Assembly (NCBI GenBank): GCA_021774355.1
Contig: JAJFJE010000434.1
Span: forward strand, 1 to 21,105
Origin: Alphaproteobacteria bacterium
GTDB lineage: Bacteria > Pseudomonadota > Alphaproteobacteria > Zavarziniales > Zavarziniaceae
DNA length: 21,105 nt
Reading direction: 5' to 3'
Position 1 is the stretch's first letter. Every line of letters begins with the position of its first letter. Below are positions 7,228 through 14,239 of the stretch, piece by piece. The notes below the pieces were generated by a model. The model saw only the letters and a program-made list of their open reading frames with translations, did not search any database and was not told the origin of the DNA. A program made the position numbers and the translations under genes.

Positions 7228-8532
7228 TCAGTCCGTTTCGGCCTGGGCAACCGCGGCGGGGCCGTTCATGGAATGGATCGCGAAGCCGCCCAGATAGGCC
7301 TCGAACTGGTCCGGATCGAAGCGGCGGCCGTCGAAGAACCCGTCCGGACCGAGTACCAGCGTGCCGGTGGACGAGGCCACCGGGGTCGGCCGGTCGAGCG
7401 CGCCCTCGACCTTCATGCTGGCCGAAGGCAGGGCCAGGGCGGTGCCCTTGAGCGCCGCCCGGTAGAGATCGGGCCGGTAGGTCCGCCGGGCAATGGCGAT
7501 GCCCTCGGCCGACAGGGGGGTCTGCCCCCAGCGGACCATCTGGCTGTAGAACCACAGGGCGTGGCTGGCCCAGGGAAAGGTCGCGGCCGAGCGGGAAAAG
7601 ACCAGGAAGTCGGGAATGCGCACGGCTGCGCCGCCGGGCACCAGGGGCAGCCGCCCGGAAAGGGCCCCGGCGATCACGGCGGCCGGCGCCCCGACATGGG
7701 CCGGGTCGGCCAGCAGTTCCGCCAATTCGTCGTGATGGGCGGGATCGTCGGCCCAGGCGGCGGCGGTCAGCGCCCGGATCAAGGCGGCGACCCGGTCGGG
7801 ATGGCGTTCCGCCCAGGCCGCGGACAAGCCCAGAACCTTTTCCGGCGAATGGCGCCACAACTCGGCCTTGGTCGCGGCGATGACCCCGGTGCCGGCGGCC
7901 ACCGCCAGGGAATTCCATGGCTCGCCGACACAGAAGCCGTCGATCTGGCCGGCGTTCAGGGCGTCGCCCATGAGGGGCGGCGGCACCACCACCAGGCGCA
8001 CGTCGCGGTCGGGATGGATCCCGGCCGAGGCCAGCCAGTAGCGCAGCTCGTAATTATGGCACGAGAAGGGATAGACCATGGCGAAGGTCAAAGGCGGCTG
8101 GCCGGCCCGGGCGCGGACGGCGACCACCGCAGCCAGCGCTGCCGCCGTCTCCTGCGGCGGGGCGCCGGGGCCCCGTCCCATGGCCCGCCACAGGCCGGTC
8201 GACACGGTGATGGCGTTGCCCCCTAGCCCCAGGGCCAGCGGGGCCGCCATGGGCACGGTGAGGTGGCCGATCTTGAGGCTGGCCGCGATCGGCATGGGGG
8301 CCAGCATGTGGGCGGCGTCGAAATGGCCCAGCACCACCCGGTCGCGGATATTGGCCCACGAGCTTTCCCGCACCAGCTCCAGCCGCAGGCCTTCGCGGGC
8401 GGCGAAGTTCTTGTGGGCGGCGACCACCGGCAGGGCGCAGTCGACCAGGGGAATGAAGCCGATGCGCACGGTGGTCGGGCATCCGGCGGTCCCGGACTCC
8501 TGGGCGGCGGTCAGGCGGGGCATGGCGTTCAT
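7228..8532 (-). CDS. nasS: NasS, nitrate-sensing NrtA-like partner of NasT
   Basis: 434-residue member of the NrtA/NasS periplasmic-binding-protein fold without any signal peptide or hydrophobic start (MNAMPRLTAAQESG), hence cytoplasmic. Family motifs shared with NrtA include VRIGFIPLVDCALPVVAA, GHFDAAHMLAPMP, GLGGNAITVS, CHNYELRYWLASAG and GFCVGEPWN. In studied NasS-NasT systems NasS binds NasT and keeps it inactive; nitrate or nitrite releases NasT, which then allows read-through of leader terminators. The gene lies 15 bases after nasT, the standard pairing that separates NasS from a transporter NrtA. The ATG at 8532 is preceded by a purine-rich stretch. An alternative start at 8523 would shorten it by three residues. 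Confidence 0.93.
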   Translation of the reverse strand: MNAMPRLTAAQESGTAGCPTTVRIGFIPLVDCALPVVAAHKNFAAREGLRLELVRESSWANIRDRVVLGHFDAAHMLAPMPIAASLKIGHLTVPMAAPLALGLGGNAITVSTGLWRAMGRGPGAPPQETAAALAAVVAVRARAGQPPLTFAMVYPFSCHNYELRYWLASAGIHPDRDVRLVVVPPPLMGDALNAGQIDGFCVGEPWNSLAVAAGTGVIAATKAELWRHSPEKVLGLSAAWAERHPDRVAALIRALTAAAWADDPAHHDELAELLADPAHVGAPAAVIAGALSGRLPLVPGGAAVRIPDFLVFSRSAATFPWASHALWFYSQMVRWGQTPLSAEGIAIARRTYRPDLYRAALKGTALALPSASMKVEGALDRPTPVASSTGTLVLGPDGFFDGRRFDPDQFEAYLGGFAIHSMNGPAAVAQAETD

Positions 8533-8547
8533 CCGCTATCCGTCCCG

Positions 8548-9135
8548 TCAGCCCAGCAGCCCGGCCGCGGTGACCACGCTGCGCGCGATCTCCACCAGCT
8601 TGCGGGTCTCGCGCATTGCAGTCTTGCGCAGCAGGGCATAGGCCTCCTCTTCGCCCAGATTGCGCGATTTCATCAAGATCCCCTTGGCTCGTTCGATGAT
8701 CTTGCGGTCCGCCAGCTCGCTCTTGGCCTGTTCCAACTCGCGGGTCAGCCGGCCGAAGGCGTTGAAGCGGCTGATCGCCATGTCGACGATCGCCTTGACC
8801 CGCTCCTTCTTCAGGCCGTCGACCACATAGGCGGAGACCCCGGCATCGACCGCGGCCTGGATCATCGCGCCGTCCGATTGGTCGACGAACATGGCCACCG
8901 GGCGCTGGACCAGGCGCGAGACCTGGAACATCTGTTCCAGCACGTCGCGGCTTGGATCCTCCAGGTCGATGATGACCACGTCGGGGTCGAGGCTCACCAG
9001 CTTCTTCAGCAGATTGGCGGTCTCGCAGATCACCGTGACCGAGGTGATGCCGGCCGCGCGCAAACCGTCTTCCAGAATTGCAGCGCGAACCAGATTGGCA
9101 TCGATGACGGCGACGGAAAGGGATGGCGGGGGCAT
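8548..9135 (-). CDS. nasT: NasT, ANTAR-domain transcription antiterminator
   Basis: 195-residue regulator with an N-terminal receiver-like domain (about 5-120; VAVIDANLVRAAILEDGL, DVVIIDLEDPS, RPVAMFVD) and a C-terminal ANTAR RNA-binding domain (about 130-190). The ANTAR core is clear: IIERAKGILM, then GEEEAYALLRKTAMRE. NasT binds tandem hexaloop hairpins in leader RNA and prevents termination. Here a matching target lies in the nrtA leader at 7000-7043. It is co-transcribed with nasS (15-base gap). The start at 9135 is the first ATG before the receiver fold; its ribosome site is weak (GAAG), which could keep NasT low relative to NasS. Confidence 0.95.
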   Translation of the reverse strand: MPPPSLSVAVIDANLVRAAILEDGLRAAGITSVTVICETANLLKKLVSLDPDVVIIDLEDPSRDVLEQMFQVSRLVQRPVAMFVDQSDGAMIQAAVDAGVSAYVVDGLKKERVKAIVDMAISRFNAFGRLTRELEQAKSELADRKIIERAKGILMKSRNLGEEEAYALLRKTAMRETRKLVEIARSVVTAAGLLG

Positions 9136-9346
9136 GGCAGCTTCACTATTCCATTGCCGTTGCTGCGCCGCAATATGGATTGTGGCGCCGCGATCGGGGC
9201 TGCGACGTTACGCCGTTGCGGCCCGCCGATGTTGCGGTGCAGTGCGCGATATCAGCGGGTGGCGCCGTTTCGCTGCGTAATTTCAGCGACCCGAAGCGGC
9301 GGTCGGCGCCGCCAACCGGCAGCCGCCATGGTGGCCCTTTTGCCCC

Positions 9347-9377
9347 GCAGCCCGCCCGCCGGGCCGTTCCGGGCTGC
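9347..9377. promoter_or_regulatory. Candidate upstream activator site (inverted repeat)
   Basis: Perfect 8-bp arms gcagcccg and cgggctgc are separated by 15 bases and centred about 130 bases upstream of the predicted start of the aromatic operon, within the usual distance of DmpR/XylR-type enhancers. The sequence does not resemble the known DmpR/XylR half-sites (TTGANCAA-like), so it may belong to another regulator or be coincidental in GC-rich DNA. Confidence 0.25.
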
Positions 9378-9465
9378 GCCACCCTGTCGAAAAAACAAGA
9401 AAAATCCGGCCTTTAGGCGACCGCCAAAGGGCGCGGCGAGCGCCCGGGGCGCGGCCGGCGAAAAG

Positions 9466-9482
9466 TTGGCCCGCCTTTTGCT
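9466..9482 (+). promoter_or_regulatory. Sigma-54 (-24/-12) promoter of the aromatic degradation operon
   Basis: TTGGCCCGCCTTTTGCT matches YTGGCACGRNNNTTGCW except for C at the A of GGCA and C at the R position. The invariant GG (9468-9469) and GC (9480-9481) are correctly spaced. The predicted start is near 9493, 44 bases before the first gene. Phenol operons of the dmp/phh type are driven by sigma-54 promoters under DmpR-family activators, so position and type agree with the downstream genes. Confidence 0.82.
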
Positions 9483-9536
9483 CTCCTCCTGACGACAAGG
9501 CGGGTCCGGTAGAGGCCCGGGAACAGGGGAAACGGC

Positions 9537-9830
9537 ATGGCCGAGCCGCCGGCTGAACAGCCAGGGGTGCCAGACATCAACAAGCGCTGGGTTCGGGTAA
9601 CCGGGACCCACGGGGATTTCGTGCTGTTTGATTTCACCATCGGGGACCCGGATCTGACGGTCGAACTGATCCTGCCCTTTCCCGCTTTTCTCGAGTTCTG
9701 CGCGACCAATCACGCCCCGGCGACGGTGGAACCCGCCGCCCAGGCCGCTTATGAGCGACTGCACCGGCGTTCCTGGACCATCCCGCTGCCGCAGCGCCGG
9801 CCCGGCGGGGCGTCTGACCGTCTATTGTGA
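9537..9830 (+). CDS. dmpK: Phenol hydroxylase component P0 (DmpK-like)
   Basis: 97-residue protein with the core of the P0 family: RWVRVTGTHGDFVLFDFTIGDPDLTVELILPFPAFLEFC. P0 is the small accessory protein encoded first in multicomponent phenol hydroxylase operons. In the Pseudomonas system it assists activation or iron loading of the hydroxylase and is not part of the catalytic turnover complex. The C-terminal third (after about residue 65) is divergent and ends in a proline/arginine-rich tail. The start ATG at 9537 has AGGGGAA upstream and lies 44 bases after the predicted transcript start. It is followed after 16 bases by P3; P1 and P2, which normally come next, are missing. Confidence 0.85.
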   Translation: MAEPPAEQPGVPDINKRWVRVTGTHGDFVLFDFTIGDPDLTVELILPFPAFLEFCATNHAPATVEPAAQAAYERLHRRSWTIPLPQRRPGGASDRLL

Positions 9831-9846
9831 ACCGTGAGGTCATCCC

Positions 9847-11385
9847 ATGAGTATCGCTGACAAATCGACCGCGAAGCCCCGCAAGCTGGGCCTCAAGGAA
9901 CGCTATGCGCACCTGACACGGGGCTTGGGCTGGGAGACCACCTACCAGCCGATGAGCAAGGTGTTTCCCTTTACCGACTATGAAGGGATCAAGATCCACG
10001 ACTGGGACAAGTGGCAGGACCCGTTCCGCCTGACCATGGATTCCTACTGGAAGTTCCAGGCCGAGAAGGAGCGCAAGCTCTATGCGGTGATCGACAGCTT
10101 CGCCCAGAACAACGGCCACCTGAACATCACCGACGCCCGCTACGTCAACGCCATCAAGCTGTTCCTGACCGGCGTGTCGCCCCTGGAATATTCGGCGCAC
10201 CGGGGCTATGCCCATGTCGGCCGCCACTTCGTCGGCGCCGGGCCGCGCATCGCCTGCCAGATGCAGGCGATCGACGAGCTGCGCCACGCCCAGACCCAGA
10301 TCCACACCATCAGCCATTACAACAAGTTCTTCGACGGGCTGCACGATGCCCGCCACATGCACGATCACGTGTGGTACCTGTCGGTGCCCAAGTCGTTCTT
10401 CGAGGATGCCTGCTCGGCCGGCCCGTTCGAATTCCTGACGGCGATCTCGTTCAGCTTCGAATATGTCCTGACCAGCCTGCTGTTCGTGCCCTTCATGTCG
10501 GGCGCGGCCTATAATGGCGACATGGCGACGGTGACCTTCGGCTTCTCGGCCCAGTCGGACGAGGCGCGGCACATGACGCTGGGCCTCGAGATCATCAAGT
10601 TCATGCTCGAGCAGGACGAAGGCAACGTTCCGATCGTGCAGCGCTGGATCGACAAGTGGTTCTGGCGCGGCTACCGCCTGCTGACCATTGTCGCCATGAT
10701 GATGGACTACATGCTGCCCAAGCGGGTGATGTCCTGGGCCGAGGCCTGGGAGATCTATTTCGAGCAGGGCGGCGGCGCGCTGTTCGAGGATCTGTCGCGT
10801 TACGGCATCCGCATGCCGAAATATCACGAGGTCGCAAGCAAGGAAAAGGGCCGCCTCAGCCACGAGGTGTGGGCGACCTTCTACAACTACACCCAGGCCA
10901 CCGCCTTCCACACCTGGATCCCCGAGAAGGACGAACTGGACTGGCTGTCCGCCAAATATCCGGAAACCTTCGACCAGCTTTATCGGCCGCGCTTTGAGTA
11001 CTGGAAAGAGCAGTCGGATCAGGGCAAGCGCTTCTACAACAACGTCCTGCCGCAGCTGTGCGTGACCTGCCAGATTCCCATGATCTTCACCGAGCCAGAT
11101 GATCCAAAGACCATCTGTTTCCGCTCCACCCTGTACAAGGGCGAGCGCTATCACTTCTGCTCGGACGGCTGCAAGGATATCTTCCTGTACGAGCCGGAGA
11201 AGTACATCCAGTCGTGGCTGCCGGTGCACCAGATCTATCAGGGCAATTGCGGCGGTGCCACCGTGCCGGAAGTCCTGAACTGGTACCATATGTCGCTCGG
11301 CAACGACAACATGGACTACCAGGGCTCGCCCGACGAGACGTTGTGGAACGAGTGGACCGCCGATCGCCATAAGTCGGCCATCTGA
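9847..11385 (+). CDS. dmpN: Phenol hydroxylase P3, diiron oxygenase alpha subunit (DmpN-like)
   Basis: 512-residue catalytic alpha subunit of the bacterial multicomponent monooxygenase family, phenol hydroxylase group. It hydroxylates phenol (and cresols) to catechols at a carboxylate-bridged diiron site. Ligands read from the sequence: E114 (PLEYSA), E144 and H147 (DELRH), E205 (FSFEY), E239 and H242 (DEARH). Long stretches typical of DmpN are present (WETTYQ, DWDKWQDPFRLTMD, PFMSGAAYNGDMATVTFGFS, WFWRGYRLL). The C-terminal region has the zinc-like CVTC ... FCSDGC motif. Length agrees with DmpN. Enzymes of this group work as (alpha-beta-gamma)2 plus an effector, yet genes for beta (dmpL) and effector (dmpM) are absent upstream. 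GAGG precedes the ATG. Its codon use matches the rest of the operon. Confidence 0.96.
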   Translation: MSIADKSTAKPRKLGLKERYAHLTRGLGWETTYQPMSKVFPFTDYEGIKIHDWDKWQDPFRLTMDSYWKFQAEKERKLYAVIDSFAQNNGHLNITDARYVNAIKLFLTGVSPLEYSAHRGYAHVGRHFVGAGPRIACQMQAIDELRHAQTQIHTISHYNKFFDGLHDARHMHDHVWYLSVPKSFFEDACSAGPFEFLTAISFSFEYVLTSLLFVPFMSGAAYNGDMATVTFGFSAQSDEARHMTLGLEIIKFMLEQDEGNVPIVQRWIDKWFWRGYRLLTIVAMMMDYMLPKRVMSWAEAWEIYFEQGGGALFEDLSRYGIRMPKYHEVASKEKGRLSHEVWATFYNYTQATAFHTWIPEKDELDWLSAKYPETFDQLYRPRFEYWKEQSDQGKRFYNNVLPQLCVTCQIPMIFTEPDDPKTICFRSTLYKGERYHFCSDGCKDIFLYEPEKYIQSWLPVHQIYQGNCGGATVPEVLNWYHMSLGNDNMDYQGSPDETLWNEWTADRHKSAI

Positions 11386-11423
11386 TCGGTCTCAACCTGT
11401 ATTTCGGGAGCGGGAGTGTAACA

Positions 11424-11783
11424 ATGCCTGTAGCTTCAATCGGTCCGTACCAGTTCGAGTCCCGTGACAAAGTGAGTAACTTTCACGGTAATCAACTGAC
11501 CTATCTTCACTGGGAAGAGCACAACATGTATTGTGCTGCCCTGGCCTACCCGCTCCCGCCGACCATGCCATTCCGGGCGATTGTCGAAAACCTCCTGCCG
11601 GAGGCCTATGGCTATCACCCGGAATGGGCCAAGGTGAAATGGGACCAGGTGACATGGATGCTGGACGGCCGTCCGTTCATCCCCAACCTCGATGCCAGCC
11701 TGGCCGAGAATGGCCTGGGCCACAAGTCGGTGGTCCGGTTCTGGACGCCGGGCCTGCACGGCATCGGCGGCACGGCGACCTGA
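11424..11783 (+). CDS. dmpO: Phenol hydroxylase P4, gamma subunit (DmpO-like)
   Basis: 119-residue gamma subunit of the phenol hydroxylase oxygenase. Family features along its length: FHGNQLTYLHWEEHNMYCA, PLPPTMPF, PEAYGYHPEWAKVKWDQVTWMLDGRPF, LGHKSVVRFWTPGLHGIGG. The length equals DmpO. It follows dmpN after 38 bases with a GGGAG site before the ATG at 11424. It would pack on the P3 alpha subunit. Confidence 0.94.
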   Translation: MPVASIGPYQFESRDKVSNFHGNQLTYLHWEEHNMYCAALAYPLPPTMPFRAIVENLLPEAYGYHPEWAKVKWDQVTWMLDGRPFIPNLDASLAENGLGHKSVVRFWTPGLHGIGGTAT

Positions 11784-11802
11784 CGAGCGGGGCGGTTACA
11801 CA

Positions 11803-12861
11803 GTGACCTATCAACTGACCATAGAGCCGCTGGGCGAAACGATTCCGATCCGCGAGGGCCAGACCGTCCTGGACGCCTGCCTGCGCAACGGCATCTTCAT
11901 CCCCTATCAGTGCAACCACGGGCTTTGCAGCACGTGCAAAATTACCGTGCTCGAGGGCGAGGTCGATCTCGGCGACGCCTCGCCCTTCGCCCTGATGGAT
12001 TTCGAGCGCGACGACAAGCGGGCCCTGGCCTGCTGTGCCAGGCCGATGTCCGACATCACCATCGAGGCCGATGTCGATATCGATCCCGATGCCCTGTATT
12101 TGCCGGTGAACGACGTCGTCGGCACCGTCGTGGGTCTGGTCGACCTGACCCACGACATCAAGGGCGTCACCCTGGAGGTACCGGGCGACGGCCTGCCGTT
12201 CCAGGCCGGGCAATATGTCAACCTGACCGTGCCCGGGCTGGACGAGCCGCGCGCCTTTTCCCTCGCCAATGCGCCGTCGAAGGCGAATTTTCCGGAACTG
12301 CATGTCCGGCGGGTCAAGGACGGAAAAGGCACGGGCTGGGTGCATCATGACCTCAAGGTCGGCGACAAGGTGCCGCTTTCCGGTCCGCTGGGACGGTTTT
12401 ATGTCCGCAAGTCGGCGGCCAATCCGATGATCTTCATCGCCGGCGGCTCCGGCCTGTCCAGCCCCAAGGCGATGATCGAGGATCTGCTCGAGGAGGGCTG
12501 GAGCGGGCCGATCACCCTGTTCCACGGGGTGCGGCAGGCGCGGGACCTCTATTTCGACGGGTTGTTTCGCGAGCTCGAGGCCAAGCACGGCAATTTCACC
12601 TATGTCCCGGTTTTGTCGGAAAGCGACGGAACGGACGGCTGGACCGGTGAGACCGGCTTCGTTCACGAGGCCGCGATCCGTCGCTACGACGGCGTCTTCA
12701 AGGGTAACAAGGCCTATCTTTGCGGCCCGCCATTGATGGTCGAGGCGAGCATTCGTGCCCTCATGAAGGGCCGTCTGTTCGAGCACGACATCTATACCGA
12801 GAGTTTCCTCACCAAGGCGGACGACAACGCGAAGCGCAGTCCCCTGTTTCAGGCGATATGA
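11803..12861 (+). CDS. dmpP: Phenol hydroxylase P5, NADH:ferredoxin-type reductase (DmpP-like), GTG start
   Basis: 352-residue reductase that moves electrons from NADH through FAD and a [2Fe-2S] cluster to the diiron oxygenase. The N-terminal plant-type ferredoxin domain has C37, C42, C45 and C77 (CNHGLCSTC, then LACC). The FAD domain shows FQAGQYVNLTVPG and RAFSLAN. The NAD domain shows IFIAGGSGLSSPKAM and YLCGPPLM. The GTG at 11803 is the best start: it gives the DmpP-like beginning (TYQLTIEPLGE), is 19 bases after the dmpO stop and has a GAGCGGGG purine run upstream. An in-frame ATG further upstream would overlap dmpO. It ends 3 bases before the ferredoxin gene. Confidence 0.95.
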   Translation: MTYQLTIEPLGETIPIREGQTVLDACLRNGIFIPYQCNHGLCSTCKITVLEGEVDLGDASPFALMDFERDDKRALACCARPMSDITIEADVDIDPDALYLPVNDVVGTVVGLVDLTHDIKGVTLEVPGDGLPFQAGQYVNLTVPGLDEPRAFSLANAPSKANFPELHVRRVKDGKGTGWVHHDLKVGDKVPLSGPLGRFYVRKSAANPMIFIAGGSGLSSPKAMIEDLLEEGWSGPITLFHGVRQARDLYFDGLFRELEAKHGNFTYVPVLSESDGTDGWTGETGFVHEAAIRRYDGVFKGNKAYLCGPPLMVEASIRALMKGRLFEHDIYTESFLTKADDNAKRSPLFQAI

Positions 12862-12864
12862 CCG

Positions 12865-13212
12865 ATGGATGGCGCGCACAATATCGAGGTCGACGACGGC
12901 GGCAGCTTTCCCTGCGCGCCGGAGCGGAACGTCCTGCTGGCGATGGAACGCTGCGGCGTGGCGGCCATCCCGATCGGCTGCCGCAATGGCGGCTGCGGAT
13001 TCTGCCTGGTTCAGGTGACCAGCGGCAAGTACCGCACAGGACCTATGAGCCGCAGGCATGTCAGTAAGGACAGCAGCGAAGCGGGTTATGCGCTAGCGTG
13101 TCGCGTCTATCCCGACTCTGATTTGAGCATGCGTCGGGCGACCCAGGCCGAACGGCTTGAAGGTTCGATTGGGCCGGCGGAGCCGCCCAGTGGCTATGGC
13201 AATCGAAAATAG
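12865..13212 (+). CDS. dmpQ: XylT/DmpQ-type [2Fe-2S] ferredoxin
   Basis: 115-residue chloroplast-type ferredoxin with C39, C44, C47 and C79 (CRNGGCGFC, then LACRVYP). Proteins of the XylT/DmpQ group, encoded just before catechol 2,3-dioxygenase, re-reduce the dioxygenase iron after it is oxidised by poor substrates such as 4-methylcatechol. The motif AMERCGVAAIPIGCRNGGCGFC and the following YRTGPMSRRHV are typical. It starts 3 bases after dmpP and ends 18 bases before the dioxygenase. The last 25 residues are a low-conservation tail. Confidence 0.9.
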   Translation: MDGAHNIEVDDGGSFPCAPERNVLLAMERCGVAAIPIGCRNGGCGFCLVQVTSGKYRTGPMSRRHVSKDSSEAGYALACRVYPDSDLSMRRATQAERLEGSIGPAEPPSGYGNRK

Positions 13213-13230
13213 CAACGAGGAGGATAACCA

Positions 13231-14157
13231 ATGGCTATGTCCGGCGTGCTGCGTCCAGGGTTGGTACAGATCCGCGTTCTCGATATGGCGGCGGCCCTGA
13301 TTCACTATCGGGACCGACTTGGACTAGACGTTGTAACCACCGGCGCTGATGGCCGGGTCTATTTCAAGGCCTATGACGAGTTCGACCATCACAGCATTGT
13401 ACTCCGCGAGGCGGAGGAACCTGGGATGGACTATATGGCGTTCAAGGTCGAAAGCGAGAAAGCGCTCGACGAGTTCGCCCGCAAATTGCGCGATTACGGT
13501 GCCGAAGTAAGCGACGTGCCGGCGGGCGAGCAGCCCGGCGTCGGCCGCCGGGTCAGCTTCATGACCCCGACGGGGCACCGTTTCGACCTCTATGCCACGG
13601 CCGACCTGTCCAAGGACGGGCCGATGGTCGACAATCCGGACATTTGGCGGAGCGAACCGCGCGGCATGCGCATCATTCGTTTCGACCATTGCCTGGTCTA
13701 TGGCGACGATATCGACGGCACGGCCAAGATGTTCGTCGATGTCCTGGGCTTCAAGCTGAGCGAGATGGCCCTGGCGCCGGACGGCACCACGCCCATCGCC
13801 ATCTTCCTGACCTGCGGCATGAAGGCCCATGACGTCGCCTTCGTCCGTTACGAAGGCAAGGGCAAGTTCCACCACGCTTCGTTCCGGCTGGAATCGTGGA
13901 ACGATGTCGGCCATGCCGCCGACATCATGACCCGCTACGACATGTCGGTCGATATCGGGCCGACCCGTCACGGCATTACCCGGGGCCATACCATCTATTT
14001 CTTCGACCCCTCGGGCAACCGCAACGAAGTGTTCTCTGGCGGTTACGAATACTATCCCGACGAGCCGGTGCGGAAATGGACGTACGATTCCGCGGGCAAG
14101 GCGATCTTCTATTACGAGCGCGCCCTGAACGAGCGCTTCATGACGGTCGTGACCTGA
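13231..14157 (+). CDS. dmpB: Catechol 2,3-dioxygenase (extradiol, type I)
   Basis: 308-residue iron(II) dioxygenase that opens catechol between C2 and C3 to 2-hydroxymuconic semialdehyde. It has the two-domain vicinal oxygen chelate fold; domain 1 (about 1-145) is non-catalytic and domain 2 carries the site. Metal ligands are H153 (FDHCL), H214 (FHHAS) and E266 (NRNEVFSGG), within one residue of XylE/DmpB (H153, H214, E265). A strong GAGGAGG site lies 6-7 bases before the ATG at 13231, suggesting high expression. The last part (ALNERFMTVVT) is the family C-terminus, so the gene is complete. Confidence 0.96.
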   Translation: MAMSGVLRPGLVQIRVLDMAAALIHYRDRLGLDVVTTGADGRVYFKAYDEFDHHSIVLREAEEPGMDYMAFKVESEKALDEFARKLRDYGAEVSDVPAGEQPGVGRRVSFMTPTGHRFDLYATADLSKDGPMVDNPDIWRSEPRGMRIIRFDHCLVYGDDIDGTAKMFVDVLGFKLSEMALAPDGTTPIAIFLTCGMKAHDVAFVRYEGKGKFHHASFRLESWNDVGHAADIMTRYDMSVDIGPTRHGITRGHTIYFFDPSGNRNEVFSGGYEYYPDEPVRKWTYDSAGKAIFYYERALNERFMTVVT

Positions 14158-14166
14158 GACACCACT

Positions 14167-14206
14167 CGACGGCCGCAGTGGCACGAAGTTTGCTCTGCGG
14201 CCGTCG
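14167..14206 (+). promoter_or_regulatory. Perfect 12-bp hairpin between dmpB and dmpC
   Basis: cgacggccgcag (14167-14178) and ctgcggccgtcg (14195-14206) are a perfect inverted repeat around a 16-base loop, starting 9 bases after the dioxygenase stop. There is no T run, so it is not a standard terminator. It could protect the 3' end of the upstream mRNA (P0 to dioxygenase), partly attenuate, or mark a processing site. Confidence 0.6.
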
Positions 14207-14239
14207 CATCTCCGTGGGTCTCTCCATTTGGAAGAATCG

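Larger units (their letters stand above)
9136..9536. other. Divergent regulatory spacer between the nitrate and aromatic blocks
   Basis: About 400 bases without a convincing gene. It must hold the nasT promoter (I cannot identify it with confidence) and the promoter of the aromatic operon (9466-9482). Other structure seen: an 8-bp inverted repeat gcagcccg/cgggctgc (9347-9354 and 9370-9377), an A-rich patch around 9389-9406 in otherwise GC-rich DNA (a possible bend or IHF region), and a 6-bp hairpin gggcgc/gcgccc (9429-9445). Frames open on both strands here look like by-products of high G+C. Confidence 0.7.

Noticed and set aside
9252..9764. 170-codon minus-strand open frame over the divergent spacer and P0
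   Set aside because: It covers the sigma-54 promoter and opposes P0. The composition is arginine/glycine/proline-rich and no domain is recognisable.
14228..14239. TTG start four codons before the dmpC ATG
   Set aside because: It adds only MEES, and the ATG at 14240 has a suitable purine stretch and matches the family N-terminus.
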